Source: Turritopsis dohrnii
Lineage: Eukaryota; Cnidaria; Hydrozoa; Anthoathecata; Oceaniidae
Direction: 5' to 3'
NCBI GenBank assembly: GCA_027922465.2
Contig: BQMF02000207.1
Span: 248,001 to 312,000 of the forward strand
DNA length: 64,000 nucleotides
Made by a program: the position numbers and the translations under genes. The notes beneath the pieces are model-generated. The model saw only the letters and a program-made list of their open reading frames with translations. It had not been told where the DNA came from and did no database searches. Every line of letters begins with the position of its first letter. Positions within the stretch are counted from its first letter, which is position 1. Shown here in pieces: positions 11,101-26,100 of this stretch.

Positions 11101-14100
11101 AAAATATCTTTTGAATTGTTGTGAGATGAATACCTTAAGGGAACAAATTAATGCGAATGACACTCGAAAAATTTTATGTTTCGCGGAATTAATTAATGCG
11201 AATGGGCCTAAATTTCAAGATTTTGCGGAATTAATTAATGCGAATGATGATTTAAACAAAATGTTTTTTTTCCTGCAATAAAAACTTTTTTCGTTATAAC
11301 TAATGAACTTAAAAATTTCTTACGCCATATTAAACGAATAGTAGTAATGTTCTTCAATAAAAACAACTTTTAAACGTCTTCATCGCCCTCATCTTGTTCG
11401 TCATTGATTATTTCAAAAAAATCACCCAAATTTGAAAAAAATGCGGAATTAATTAAATTTTGCTGGAAATTTTAAGTTTTGTGGAATTTTATAATGCGAA
11501 TTAGGGCCAAATTCGCATTAATTTATTCTTGCATTAATTTATTCCCTTAAGGTAACCAAAATTTCCAGAAACATTAGAAAGTATTATAATAATGTTTTGA
11601 TGTTACTATTTCATTATTTGAATTATATCAAGTGGATATTATTTAAGTACAAAGTATGAACAGAAAGTGTAGAAATCCTTATGCCTGTTAATGCTCTTGT
11701 ACAATATTTGCGATGTTGTTTTTCATAGTATGCGATCCCGTAACTAATGTATTCTAGCTACGACTTTTATCCCGCGGTTAGACATTTCTTCATGGCGAAG
11801 CCTGGTCACCTGTATTTTTATTCACTTAAACATCTTATGTGTTACAATGTTAGGTACTTGAAAGGAACTTTTAAAAAATAATTATTTTCTGTGGTGAAGA
11901 ACATTTAAAATAGATCAGTGAAATGAAATAAAGATAGTTTATGAAGTTCCATAAAAAAACTCTTCAAAGTGACGTAAATATAGCAGATGAAAATGAAACT
12001 AACAAAGTCGCTATGTCTCACAAAGGTACTCTCGTGTGCCAAATAAACTAATAAATGGGGTGGGTTGGAAAATTTCCAAAAACCTAATAAGCGGAACTAT
12101 GTTTTATATACAAAAAAGTGATAGGGCAACTTTTAAGCAAAATCCTTCCAGTTTTAAAAAACCGGTGCTGGACGTAAACCTCTTGATCAGCAAATGGAAG
12201 AAGTGCTTGTTGAATGGATTTAAAACAGAGGGGATAAAGGAATTCGAGTTTAAAGAAAACTAATCATGAAATAAGCTCTTTTTGTATATAACGAGAAAGC
12301 AAAAGAAAATGATTCAGAAAGTAGTAAAACATTTGTAGCAAGTACCAAGGGGTGGTTGCAGAAGTTTATGCACCAAAAAGGGCTATCTTTGAGACGAAAA
12401 ACCTCTGTCGCTAAAAATATCCTTCAAAATTGATTGATAAGCTCAACGCTCGACATTACGCTTCTAAGTATGATTATTCACAAACATCTCAGCAATGGAT
12501 GATACAACAGTACATAAAACAGGTGGCAAGACTGTTACCATGAAAACTACTGGCCATGAAAAATCGCGAGTAGCTTCTTCATCTAATGGCTGCATGAATA
12601 CTGAATTGACTCTTGAATACACTAAAAATGTTTTGGGAAGTTTCTCTTTCAGTAACAGATTTTTAGCATGGGATTCCTATGAATGTCACATGCAAAGTAG
12701 TGTTGCAGCAGCCTTAAAATCTTCAAACATTGATCAGGTTATTATTCCTGAAGGCAACCTTAAGGCACCACCTTGTAGACGCATGCCTATCGTTGAATGA
12801 AGAATCGTGCTAATCCTTATCAGCCGATATCATTAAACGATCATTAAGTCATGTGCACTATAAAAGTTGATGGTTCTGAAGATGACTATATTTACTGCTT
12901 CAAAGAATCACAGCCTTGTGCAGCGAGCAAAGAAATGCTCAAAACACAAATGCAGGTTTTATAGGATATGGAGGATGAAACTAATCCTTTTTCATTGCAT
13001 GTAACTGATACAGACGTAGAAGAGGCGACAAGTGAAGTTTCTATGTTGGATGATGACAACATGGCGGATGATTTTATTGATGTAGAGAATATTTTAGTCT
13101 GAACATTCACGCTCAAAAACATTATTTTTAGATACATAATTGCCCCCGCAGCGAGCGAGGAGGCATAGTTTCACGAGATAGGCGAATGTCAGTTTCTGAT
13201 TTTGTTCATCATCATCATCTTCATCATCCTCCAACATTTCGTGTTACACGCTGATATATTTTCCGTTTCAAAACATGGTACGTTTTGAAAAGTATATTAG
13301 CATTTAGTGTGAGTTAGGCCTAAGAGATAACAAAAAGTAACAAAGTTTATGCAGATTTTCAGCTGTAAGTACATCTATTTGGTTTGCATATTCCGAGTTA
13401 GTGTAGCTACCGCTACACTATGCCACAAGGTTACGTTACTCATTAAATAATTTGTTGTCTTGTAAAACTTAAGTATTTACACTAAAATATGTGATTTTCG
13501 GCACGCACTTTCTTCACTGCATATAGATACTTTGATCACGATTTGTATTTGAAATATTGTTTATCTTTTGCCATACATGAAAGACTGGCTTTGTCGAAAT
13601 ATTTAAAGTATGCCACTTATCAGGCCCCAAATCAACCAAAACATTTTTACAAAAATCTTTAAATTACAAAATGTTTGGGCGGAAAGTTTTCTTTTTTAAC
13701 CGATGGCTTGCTGTGTGTAAAAATTGGAAAGCTTGAACATAGGGACATTTTTAGCTAAAGCTACATGCTAGTATTATATGTCTTCTGTTTTGTTGTTTCA
13801 CAACCTAAAAAGAAACTTTTTATTTGACACACAAATATGTTTTTTTATAAGCGCCTCTCTCGTTTTAGTGCCACTCTTGATTAAACGCCCACCCTAAAAG
13901 TCAGATTAAGCCCAGGGCGGCAAATTGGCAAATCGAGCATTTACGGTATCAAGCCTCAAAATAATTTTTTGAGGACAGTCGGACAAAATGTCCGGTACAT
14001 TTTAAATCTGGTCGGACATGTCCGATAACCATCACTTTCTGACATAATAAAATTGATTAACTATTGATAACACAAATAAATTACTTTTGCTTGAAAAATA

Positions 14101-17100
14101 AAAATCAAAACAACTTAGCAACAAACAGTATGTTATTTAGAAATGAGAGATTAGTCTGTTATTGCTGCGGCTTTTTCTTCGATAGAACTTTTGAGTTTGC
14201 CTTAACACAATAAATAGAACTTTCGACTTCAGAATTAATCATCTCACTGACAAACAAACAAAATTCAAAAGAAAAGGTTTGACGTATTAAAAACCTGAGG
14301 AAGTCCTCATATTCATCATCATCGCCAAAAAAATCATCCAAATACGTATCATCTGCCTCTTCTTCACTCGAGCTACAATCACTTAGCGAGGCAAGTTTCC
14401 GTTTCAAACCAGTGCCTGGTTTATACTGCGATCTCTTTCGTTGATTTGGTTGCCTGTCTTTTTCTTCCACCCACAATTTTATGGCATTGGATGGGTCAAT
14501 CTTCTATGGATGGGCCATCTTCCACGATAAAAAGTTGCGCAAATGAAATGAATGAATCTTTAATCGAATTGAATTTAATCCGATTGAGCACCTGGCATTT
14601 TTCAATTTCCGCGCGCTATGCGTAGGAAATTGTTTGGTTTAGACATTCTATCTATCTAACTATCTGACTGTCTATGTAACAGTTTTTTGCCGTTTTCGGA
14701 AAGTCCGTTCGGATTTCGAATTGTTTGTTTATTACGGTAGCAGCGAAGCGAATACCGTATTAAAACACCCTTGGACTACTCCTCCTCCTCCTCCTCCTCC
14801 TACTACTACCGACCGAAATGGCAGTTTAGCCTGTGCAGCCTACCAATGTCGCTTTCGAAACTGCGTAAATTGCAACTTAAGAACGGAGGCTAATAATCTT
14901 TATAACTATCAAAACATTCTTTATATATACGTTCTTTTAGTATTTTACCATAGGTTCGCCATTTCCAATAAACATTTTCCTATTAAAAACACGGTGGGGA
15001 CCTTTAGTTGCACCTAATTTGAAACACGGTTAAAATAAACTTAAGCTTTGTTTTTGGTAACGTCTTGTGCTTCGAAGTTCTAAGCTCTGTTCTTCTTGCA
15101 GTTACAAAGATTCATCGAACTTAAACTTTTTAAAAGCATTTTACATTTTTTTTATGTTTTGTGCGTGTGTATTTTGTTTGCTTGTCTACAAAAATGTCTT
15201 GGATTAAAGTTTGAAACGGTTTTACTTTGTTTCTTATATTTTTAGAAGACGTTTGTTTTTTTTTCTCTTTTCGGTCTTACAGCTTTCTTAAAAAAATCTG
15301 ATATAAAAAAAACGTAGTTTCGCATATTGTGCATATTTCTTTTGTTTGTATCAAATAGTTTTCTGGTGGTTTTAGTTAAGCCCTGTTTACACTTTTTCAA
15401 ATAAAAATTGCCTTAATTTAAGCCTAAGAGATAAACAAAGGTCGACAAAGATTCATGGGGCTTTCAGACTAATTAATTTAGAATCTATTTCGTTTTGTAC
15501 ATTGCGAGTTGAAATGCTGCTACCGTTTTGTGCCATATGGCTCTTGTTCAGAATAGTTAATGAAAGACCCAAAACTCCATGCAAAATGTAATACTAAAAG
15601 GCCACTTTCAATATCAATTCACAAAAATGTTAACTTTTTAATACTTTTGGAATACTTTTAGAAGTTATTTTAGCCGTTTTATGTTGAAAACTTCCCAATT
15701 CAATTATCCTTTAAAACTTCTTTAAAAAGTCAGTAAAATATGCACACCGAGCACGTGAAACGTTCTCGAACCGATTTAGTTTATGTTTTGAGGAAGTTGT
15801 ATTATATAGATTATTTAGAAGAAGCTTTGAAGAAGAATTTTAAGACTTTATCTACTATTGCAATCGAAATATAATCATGAGAACGTTCCTTACGGAGGAA
15901 ATATTGATATTTAGCTGACTCTGGAAAAAAATTCTTGAAAAAGAAGGTGAATGTTTGATAGTAAACGAAACTTTGCTGTGAAAAAAACTTTAAAATCACA
16001 GCAGAAGTGTATGTAGTATCAAAATTACTGGTGAATACGTCATACGTCCTATCAATAAATGCATGAAATATGTTCATTTCATTTAATAAATATAACACCG
16101 AAAGTTGAAGATATTGAAAAAAAAAAAACCAAAAACAAATGACATTGTCATAGATAGCAGCACAAATCACTTGTGCATACATACTGCAAGTATAAACATG
16201 TGCAAGATATTGGTGAACGATATGTCTTATAAAACTGTTTCTTTGGCTCTGAAACATCATAGTGAATTGAAAAGCAGTAATAAATTAAAGAAGGGAGTAG
16301 CTAATTTGGGGAATTCCAGACTGTATCAAATTATTCATCACTGTACAATGGTCGGTCAATTTATCACTGTGTGGAACCGATTAGCTTTAAATTCACATTT
16401 AAAAGATTTTAAGATTACGTTGTTCAAAATAATCCTGCAAACCATTCAATGGAGGCACAATGATTTAGTTTGGATATATGTCAGGAAAACAAACTTTGGA
16501 TGATGATTCAAATCTAACCAATTATATACATACAATGAGATCACTAAAGCCTTGTGAAAATTTGGAGTGTAATATGTTCTAGGACACAATACCTAAGGGG
16601 ATTTTTTTTTGCGTGGATTAAGTTTTGCGACTTTTGCGAATTTTAGTCAAATTCGCAAAAATAAATTGACGCAAATGAACGATTCGTGAAAATAAATGCA
16701 CGCAAAATTTCATGATTTTATTTGCTCATTTTTTGGCTCTGTGTACCTACGGAACTAACTTGTTGTTCGTATATAAAAATTGGTAACTAAAACTTTCATC
16801 ACTGCTAATTTCAGACATGTTTCTTTTTCTTGTATAACATACGCTACATTTTATTTTGAACTTTTGTACGTCATTATAAATTCTCGGCTCCAGATCCCAA
16901 ACTTTTCAGCGATCTTGAAAAAAACCGGCTTTATGCAGAAATATAAAGAGCTCGTTCATGTAGAATAAAAGTTCTTTCGCTTATAAAATTATGATTTTTT
17001 AAGTTATATTAACAGAAGGTTAAGTAGAAAAAAATTTTTTGAAAAATTAAATTTTCAAGTTTAGTTCTCCTTTTAGGTATAATTATAAAGTACACGCATT

Positions 17101-20100
17101 GCACTTTGTGCCCATTCGCAAATATAAATCCAAACATTTTCCTTTAGAAGCTCCGACTCAAAAAGTTAATCCACGCAAAACGCTCTCAAACCTTGGCTCG
17201 CAAAAGTTAGTCCACGCAAAAAAATCCCTTTAAGGTATATCATGTTTGAAAAGAACATTTTCATACAGATCCTAACAAGGTTTCATTGTGTCATTTGTCT
17301 TTTCGTGCACATTGGTGTTATTTATAAACTCTATGGAAGTGGTAATATGGAGACAGTGGTGGATCTAGAGTGTAGTTGCAACTTGTGGAGAAGCGCATTG
17401 ACATAATTTGTGACTTCAGTTCATATTATCAATGGGATTATTTGAACCTTTTTCTTTTATGTGTGAAATGCTAACACTCTCCTACACAAGTTGCGGCTTA
17501 CCACTGGATCCGCCACTGGTTGGTTTAGTAGAAATAGATTTTCATATTGTATGTTATGTTGATTTAAGTTATGTATAAGCAATGTATATAATTTTTATCT
17601 TCTTGTAATCCTGTTAAATGTCATGGATTAAAATCTTTGAAATGCCCAAGTTTCTCCTGCTCTTATTAATGCAGTTGTGAACAATTTCATGTAATGTTTA
17701 CTTAAATATATCTCCAAATTCACATTTCTGGCAAAATTTGGAAGGTGTGCACGAAGAACAATTGTAAGGTGCTGATATCAAAGTCGGCAGTTACTTGCAG
17801 ATCATAAATAGCCGAGGTCTTCAGTTTTTAAACGAGTTTGCTTGTATAACTTTAATAGTTTAATAGTGTTGTGAAAGTCTTCAATCCCATGCAGCCTTTT
17901 TTTCAAATGATTTTGGTTCACTTCTATCGAATATCATTTTATTTTCCATGTGAACCGTAACTCATATTTTGGGAATTGTGATAGACCTGTTCTCACATAA
18001 GCAGCAAGAAAAGATTGGATAGTCATTCAGATATCTTGAAAGTTAGCCTAAAGCAATTTCCTCTAGGCCTGATGCGGAAATTGTTCAAGCCATGAGGCTT
18101 CTTGTTATTTCTTAAAACGAAAGATCAACTACTGTATGCACAAAAGGAAAGTTTCATAACTTTTCAGAGTTTTTCACCAATAATATCGAAACGCTGCTAT
18201 CTATATTTCCACGATGTATATTATTTGGAAGAGTATTTAATATCGCGCAGTGAAAATTGGCCTTTATAGAAAAGAAGAAAAATTTTTCTTTTTCTTTTTA
18301 AATTTTTCTAAGGTCATGCACGTGCGTTTCATTTTCATTCGAAATTGATTGATCGAAAGATTATCATTTAAGTCCTTTTCAGTGAGTCTTAAATTGATTT
18401 CCAATATAATCGCGGAAGACTAATCGAAGAAAAATTTAACATTACAGACCTAACTTTTTGTTGCTTTACAATAACGACGGCAGTATTTGCGAAGTAAACT
18501 ATCACATGAAAACATGTCGGACAAAAAGTCAGTCCGATGTCCGACCGCTATTTCAAGGCTTGCGGTATGTGAGTAAAATGCACACTGAGCTGTTATTAAA
18601 AAAACAAGAAAGACTGAAAGTCTCGATCAGCTGCTGCTGACATTGCTGAAAAATGTAGTGAAAACGCGTGATATAACTTTCAAATACACAATGTGAGTAG
18701 TGACGTAAAAGTAGTAGAAATTTTACGAATCGGATCAGATATATACCAGCTCTTTCCAAACACTGCTATCGCTTAAGCACAGCAGGTGAACAATACATCA
18801 TTTGCTTGCCTACCCAACACCGACCATCATACCACGGTTCAAAATGTCTAAGTTTTTTATTATTTATGAATGTTTACCCAGGCTGGGTATGAAGATTTCC
18901 TCTCCTTACACTGATATTTCAATTTAAAAATATCAAATTATGCAATGCATAATTATGATGTAATAGAAGAGTGTACTGTTGATGTCGGCACCTTTTGAAC
19001 TACTAAATATTCTCTCACTTATTACATCATAATTATGCGTTGCATAAATCAAATCTAAGATCTTGAAATTGAGATATCTCGAAAGACTCGTTAATCAACT
19101 TTTAGAGTTCCACATGTTGTAAAACATAATTTTTCATCACAGGATCCCTTTAAATGTGAATTGAAGAAAAAGCAGGTGATTTGAAAGTTCGAGCTAGTAC
19201 CAAATCTCCGATGAGTGGGGTCTGGAAGATTAAACAATGCGAAATGGTATAGATATTTGAACAAAAAATTTATGCACTTTTGCGATGCGTTTTTATCAAT
19301 TTGCGATGCAGTTTGTTATAGTAAGAATGAACTATTGCATATATCAAGACCAGCGCTCCGTCTATAAAAGAAATAACGAACAACTGAAAAGTCTAAACTA
19401 AACTACTGTATAATCAAAATGTAAAATAATAATAAGATATCTATTGAAAATCTTCGTCGTCTTCGTCGTTTTCTAAATCAGACATTGTAAGTTCTGTGAT
19501 ATCTATAACGTCTTTGGACGAGCCGGCAGAGATTTTTCGACGTTTAGGATAGTTGTGGCTCGATGAATTCATTCTCCTATTTGAAGCATTAAACCAAAGA
19601 TAAATGGCTGAATCCGGGCAAAATTCGGCGATTGGGCAACCTTCCTCTTTTATTCTCAGACTTGAATCAAGTCTGTCCCTACCAAGTCGGTTCCTCCAGT
19701 CAGTTTTGACTCTACCCATGGCACTAAACATGCGTTCTAACTTAGCGTTTGAATACGGTGTTATTAGAAGAAGCTCGATAATATGAAGAACGTTTTGACA
19801 ATCATTTTTGATTTCCTCGTTCTTTAAAACCCTACACCACACATCAAGATAGTTAGCGTTTTGCTCCAAGCTTGACATGAGTTTGTTTTTTAAAATATCC
19901 CATTCTGCAGGGACACTTTCGATTACACAGCCATTTTTCTTCAGAAGCTCCTTGAAATGCTCCACCAATTCATTTATGGCTTTATCGCCGAAATGAAGGA
20001 GTTCGTCTTTTTTCTTTGGCCAATTTGCGCAATTCAAGATAGGAACTAAATTTTTGAAGACAGGGCAGGTTGCTAAATTTGCAAACCTCCCCATTACGGC

Positions 20101-23100
20101 GTCAGATAGAGATTCGATGGTATCTTTATAAACCCTTGTCACAGTTCCTTCTCTTTGTTTGAAAGCTTTCAAAGATCTACCCTGGTAAATGTAATCACCT
20201 GATTCTGAATCAAAAACAACTTCATTTCTGAAGTTGTTGAAGTGGGTAAGGCGTGATTTTTCAGTTTCCTGAATTTGATCTTCACTCAACGCCCCTTCAA
20301 TATACATTTGGAGCTTTGCCATTGTCCAATTAAAGTCTTCTATTCTACCAACTGCTTTAACTGGGTCATGTAGATCTTTTTGTTCACTGAGAGACATACG
20401 GACTAAGATACTAAGGACATCTAAATAAATAGCAATGTGAATTGGATATTTCGCATGATCCCATTTTTTCAGAAAGCCTTTGATCTCAGCCCGTTTCTCT
20501 GAGGAATTGTCAGTGTTTGCTAATTCCTCCAAATGAGTCATGTATGTACCATAATGTTTCAACAGAACTGTCATTGCGTTATAGCGATGTGCAATCCAAC
20601 GTGTGCCAGATGCTTTGACTGGTTTTGGGATATTTTCACCCAAAGCTTTTCCAAGCTCTTTCAATGCTTGAAGTCGTTTGGAGCTTTTCTGATAAAGATA
20701 GTACAAAAAGACAAGCATTTTGTCTATCTCTTCAAAACATGAGTTTCCAAATGCATCTTTGGAAGCCAACTCGATTCTATGGTTGAAACAGTGGACAGCA
20801 ATAAGCCATGGGGCGTCATTTCTTAAAAGTGTTGCAACACCTTTGTGAATACCAAGACGCCCCATCAACATTCAACCCATAGAGATGAGAATGAAAATCC
20901 GTTATTCCGAATCGATGGAATGCATCCTTGACACAAGCAACTAGATGCTCCGCGTCAGCTACTGGTGGGTTTTCAATGCTAAGAAATTTCAAAATCGGTT
21001 GTCCTTCAAGAAGGAAGAGAACATAAATAATTTCTTGTTCTTTTACGCTTGTGTCTGTACTTCCATCTTGAAGGATGGAATAATAGCGAGCCTTCAACAA
21101 ACATTCTTTAAGGGGTACTTTCAGGGATTCGGCAATGTAATCGCTAAAAATAGCAGCGGCTCTGTCTGTTCTATATCCCTTTTTTACTTTTAACCCATTG
21201 ACTTCTTGCAGATCAAGTAAATCAGGAAAGTCGGTGAATGGCTTCTCTTCTTAGCCAAGTAGTAAGCCGTTGAAAATCTGTTCTTCATCACTTTCCTCGC
21301 TTCGTCATTCATCCTTGTAATAGATCTACCAATAGATGTATTCTGGTAAACGTTCTGGATGTATTCTTTCGGTCCGAGCTCCTTTTTCAACGCAAGATCT
21401 GCCGCATACTTGTGCATTTCGGACGATACATGTTTTTTGATACCATCGGATGTAGGATTTTTGGAGCCTTTGATCCAGCTGTCACTGAAATTTTTCGATG
21501 TCATTATTTGAGTTTCATATTCTTTGCATACAACACAACAAACATCCGAAACTTTGCCTCCATTCTGCGTTATCCATTTAAGCTTTATCTTATACTCATT
21601 CTCCCACTTTTTAACTGTCTTAAGTTTCGTCATGACTAACTTGAAGTTGAAGCTTTCCTAATGAAACCTAGTTGTTACGTTTAAGCAACTGAGATAGAGC
21701 GTCAAAAGTTCTTGAATTTTTTCTTTTTAACATCGTTTTCCCAATTATACTAACTCTAATGTTATTACTTGGTTTTATAAAAAAATTGAAACAATGGTAA
21801 AATTAGAGAAACGCTTTTGCGATGGAGCGCATGTTCATAGAAAAAGAAATAAAATGTACACAAAATAATTAAGTCTTCTCAAACTGAGACAGAAAGAAAA
21901 AAAAAGACTACATAAGAGAAAAAAACAGCTGTGTTTGGTAAATCATGTCGTTAGATTGGCCATTATATATTACAAAAAGAGGGAAGGAAAACGTATTTCA
22001 AAGAAACCTGATGAAATAAGAATTGCTAGACATAAAAATTAAAGAAATGTTGCATCGCAATTTTAATGAATTTTGAGATTTTTGCGTCGTGGTTTTTCAA
22101 AAACGCATCGCGAATCGCGAAATGCGATATGTTAATTCGAACCCTGACAAACAAAATTAATGAATAATGAAAACATGCCGCATGACATTTATCTTTGTTT
22201 TTGACTTCCTCAGAGAAAAACTTCCCTTTCTTTTCGAAAACTATTTTGAACTCATTGGAGGTAATCATGAACACAGCACTCAACATGCTAATAACAAACT
22301 AAAGGTCTTGTCTACCAAAACAATGATACTCCGTACGTAATCCAACTGCAAAGTATTGAAATGACATAAAGTCGAAGTCGACTAAAGTTAAATGTGACTT
22401 TTGCCAGCTTCTAGGACTACATTCAAAAATTATCTTAAGTCCTATCTTATTTTTCACCTTGCATAACTCAGATTTATGATTCTTGCTTATTTGTTGTTCT
22501 TTTTTTTATATTCTACAAATCACTTCCATCCTTTATCAATGTAAGTAGCTGGTAAGTTCTTGTATGGTTTGTTTCTTCAGCCTCCTCAAAATTTCCCTGG
22601 TTTTTGGGTCGCTTCAGGAATGTTGGATGCAGAATGTAGGTTTGTATAGTTTTTACACACATTTCATCTAACTAAGTGGACACAGGCAAAAGTACCGTAA
22701 AGCGGGGTGACTTCGATCAGCGGGGTGACTTCGATCAGTAAAAATTAACTGTTTAAACTCTGAAATTAAAGTGCGTTTTTCAAATTTTTTAAGATTTTCA
22801 TTTAGATTCTTATTGTAAAATATCGTCTTCAAGCGTAACAATCAATTTGTTCCGAAATTAATGACGAAAAACATCAGAATTTTCACTGCTCACATTGGTC
22901 ATCGCTCTACGCCGTATTCAAGAGTTTAGTATATAATACTCAATTTTGAAAAAAAGTCAAAAAATGACTTTTGTTTCCCCTGGAACCACCTTTATTTACG
23001 TTAATTATTTATTTATCTATTTATTTTTTGTTTCTCGGTCCCTATCCTTGGCGATATCACTTTGTGCCTTGCGAGGATAGGGGTTGCTTGTATGCTTGTA

Positions 23101-26100
23101 TATATTTTTGTTTTTGTGTAATATACTTATTAAAAAAAAAAAAAAAAAAAAAGAGTTTAGCCTAGACATTTTTGGTACATATGTGAAGTATAAACGCTGA
23201 ATGTAAAGAAAATTATAATATATCTGAAAGAAATTCTGTTCTTCACCTCTATATTCTGTTTTTATTTTCCTTATTCCTCTATCGATAATATCGTGTTTAT
23301 AAAAACACGAAAAAACCGAATGTTTTATATCGTTATAAGTTACATCTTCGCAAGAACTTCGTGAAAAGTCGTTGTATCTCATGGGAGATTTAATGACTTA
23401 CCGAAGAAATTTTAATAAGTGTGCTCTTTCCCCATGATGATAGATCTCAAAAATTTTGTTTGAGATACAATGAAATTTCAATGTTAATTTCGTTTCGTAT
23501 TAACAAGGGTCACACATGTGTGAACGTCGTAAATATCTTTTGTTTTACTAACATTTGCTGATGTTTTACGGTCAAACATTTACCGCGGATGACAAATGGT
23601 GGTCTGTTAATATTGTAATAATGGCGCTTTAAAAACATTGTCAAATATAATTATAAGTAATTTGGCGCTTCTCATAAGCTGATCGAAGTCACCCCATAAT
23701 CGATATTGTTGTTTTCTTGGAAAGATCAGGTTATTTCTATGGAATTACAAGTTTAGTTAATGTGAAATTTTGCACTGAAATAGAAACAAGATGCCCTACC
23801 GGGCAGAAGTATTCCTGCAGATGACTGAAAGACTTTCTAGAAAGATTTCAGAAAGAACTGATATTAGTTCACGCTTTAAAAAGATATGCATAATGCAGAA
23901 GGATGTTGCGGTATTTTACATTTTACCTTTTAACAACGATAACAATTAAACTTTGTTGTCTCATATAAAACTTCAGTCTTGCTTCAATTTAGAGATTTTT
24001 TGAAAAAGATTTTAATTCAAGGTTGTATTCCCTAAAGAATCTTCAAGAAGTAATTACGGTAGTAGCGATAGCGAATACCGTATTAAAACACCCGCGGACT
24101 CCTACTCCTACTACTCATCCTCCTACTCCGGCCGAAATGGCAATTAGTCTGTGATTTAGAGTCTGCGAGACTCTACTAATAACGCAATGGAAGTTTTAAT
24201 GAAGGAACGCAGCCTTCGAATTTTGGAAGCTTTTCTGTAACAAACATTTAAAAGTAGATTGCGTTTTGTTTCAAAAGTACATAATCTGATATTTTGTAGC
24301 TTAATCCATGAAAGAATGAATTCTTATCAAATAGCCCTACATAAAAATGGGATATTTAGTTCATGACGCTGACTTAAAATACTTGATATTTTGCTTTTCT
24401 TGACGGTAAAGCTTATCAGTTCAAAATTTCATATTACCTCAGTTGTTAGCTAACTATACACTATATGTTTCTGTATTAAGGCTTTCAAAGATCTAGTTCG
24501 AAAAGGCAGTTATTTGTTTGAATTCATTTTTGGTTTCATGAAATTATAATTAAAAACATATTTTTTTTTTTTGAAACGCGTGTTTTTTTTCTACACATAG
24601 TCTTACAAAAAATTTTCTTATAAAAAAATCAAATACAGCTCATACCACGCATGTATAATTCTCTTGTCTTTAATAAATTAATTTCTGTTGGTTTATGATT
24701 AGACCCTTTTTACACTAACTAATAATTTTAACAAATTTATCGTTTATGCCTGTTTTTCACCAGTGAAATATAAAAAAACACAAGCCTCAAAGAACTTTGT
24801 AGTAACTTTTCATAACTTTAAGTAAAATTGCTGCTACCGTTTTGCGCCATCTGGCTCTTGTTAAGTAATAAAAAGTTTTTCGCGTCAAGAAAAGTCTGTG
24901 CTTAAACTTCGAATTCATTTAATTACATTCCCGAGAGCATCATAAAAGTTAACAGACTTTAAAAAATTTTGCCGGAGATCAAGCTTAAAAAGGAACACCG
25001 TCAGTTTAAAAATCCATTAGAGAACACTCTTCCGTGGACGTTTCAAAATACTCCTTTTAAAACTATACAGTATGAAAATCTTTATGTTGTTTGTACCTGA
25101 ATTTCATAATAAAAACTTTTACTTGGCCTTGCGAAATAATAAAAATATCTGTGTTTCTTTTTTATCGTCAACTTGATAGTATACAAATTTTAAAATCATA
25201 CAATATTTTAAATTCGACTAGTCAATTAAAAAAGTGCTCATCAAATGATAAATAAAATAGGTAGAATTTGATGAGGAAGATGAGCTGTGCTTCATGATTC
25301 CAGAGCTTTATAAAAACAGGGTAGCTTATCTAGGAACATGAATTAAAAAATTGCATTATATTTAGAAAGACTAATAGAAACCTTACGCATTAAATCGATA
25401 TAAACATACCCTAGTCGTTCATATCTGTTTTGAAGCATCAAAAACTGCTTATTTATCAAGAATGACTACTAAGAATATTAGTTTCACGTAGATTATCAGT
25501 TTGGATCATAAATGTTCTTGATTCTTTTAAGTTTGACAGCCGTATAACCTCTTCTATATCCATATATTCAACCAAGAAATTTTCTCAGATCTACGCGTGC
25601 TTCTTCGCTTCCATTTTTAAAACAACTACGGAAAACGTAAGAACGTTGCATAAGACTCACATGAAACAACATTTCTACCTTGGCATCTGCGATTTAGCCA
25701 TATGTTAATTATTCCTTTCACTAGAGCTTATATTTTACACTTTTAGAGTCTTTTCAAGCAAAGTACTTGTATACAATGAATATAGTGTGAGTTTAGACTG
25801 TTAAATCATAAAAAGAACGTAAGTTGGGAACATTAATGATTTGAGTGGCTATTTCCCATCGACAAAAATTGGTCTAGGTTTGGACAGTGAAAAAAAAAGA
25901 AAAAAAAAAAAAACAAAAAAAACACGAACGGTTTCAAAGTATTCCTTGCTTACGCAGGAATACAAAAATATGTAATGTAATGATTCCAAAGTTTCAGAAG
26001 TAATGGTTTAGTATTTCGGAAGTTACTTTTAAAATAGTGGCAAAATTGATCGAGGTCACCCCGCTTTACGGTACGGATTTCTCAACTCCGCTCCCTCCCC

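Noticed and set aside
16105..16503. 132-codon open frame as a gene
   Set aside because: No domain or family similarity, and overlaps an equally long frame on the other strand; AT-rich chance frame.
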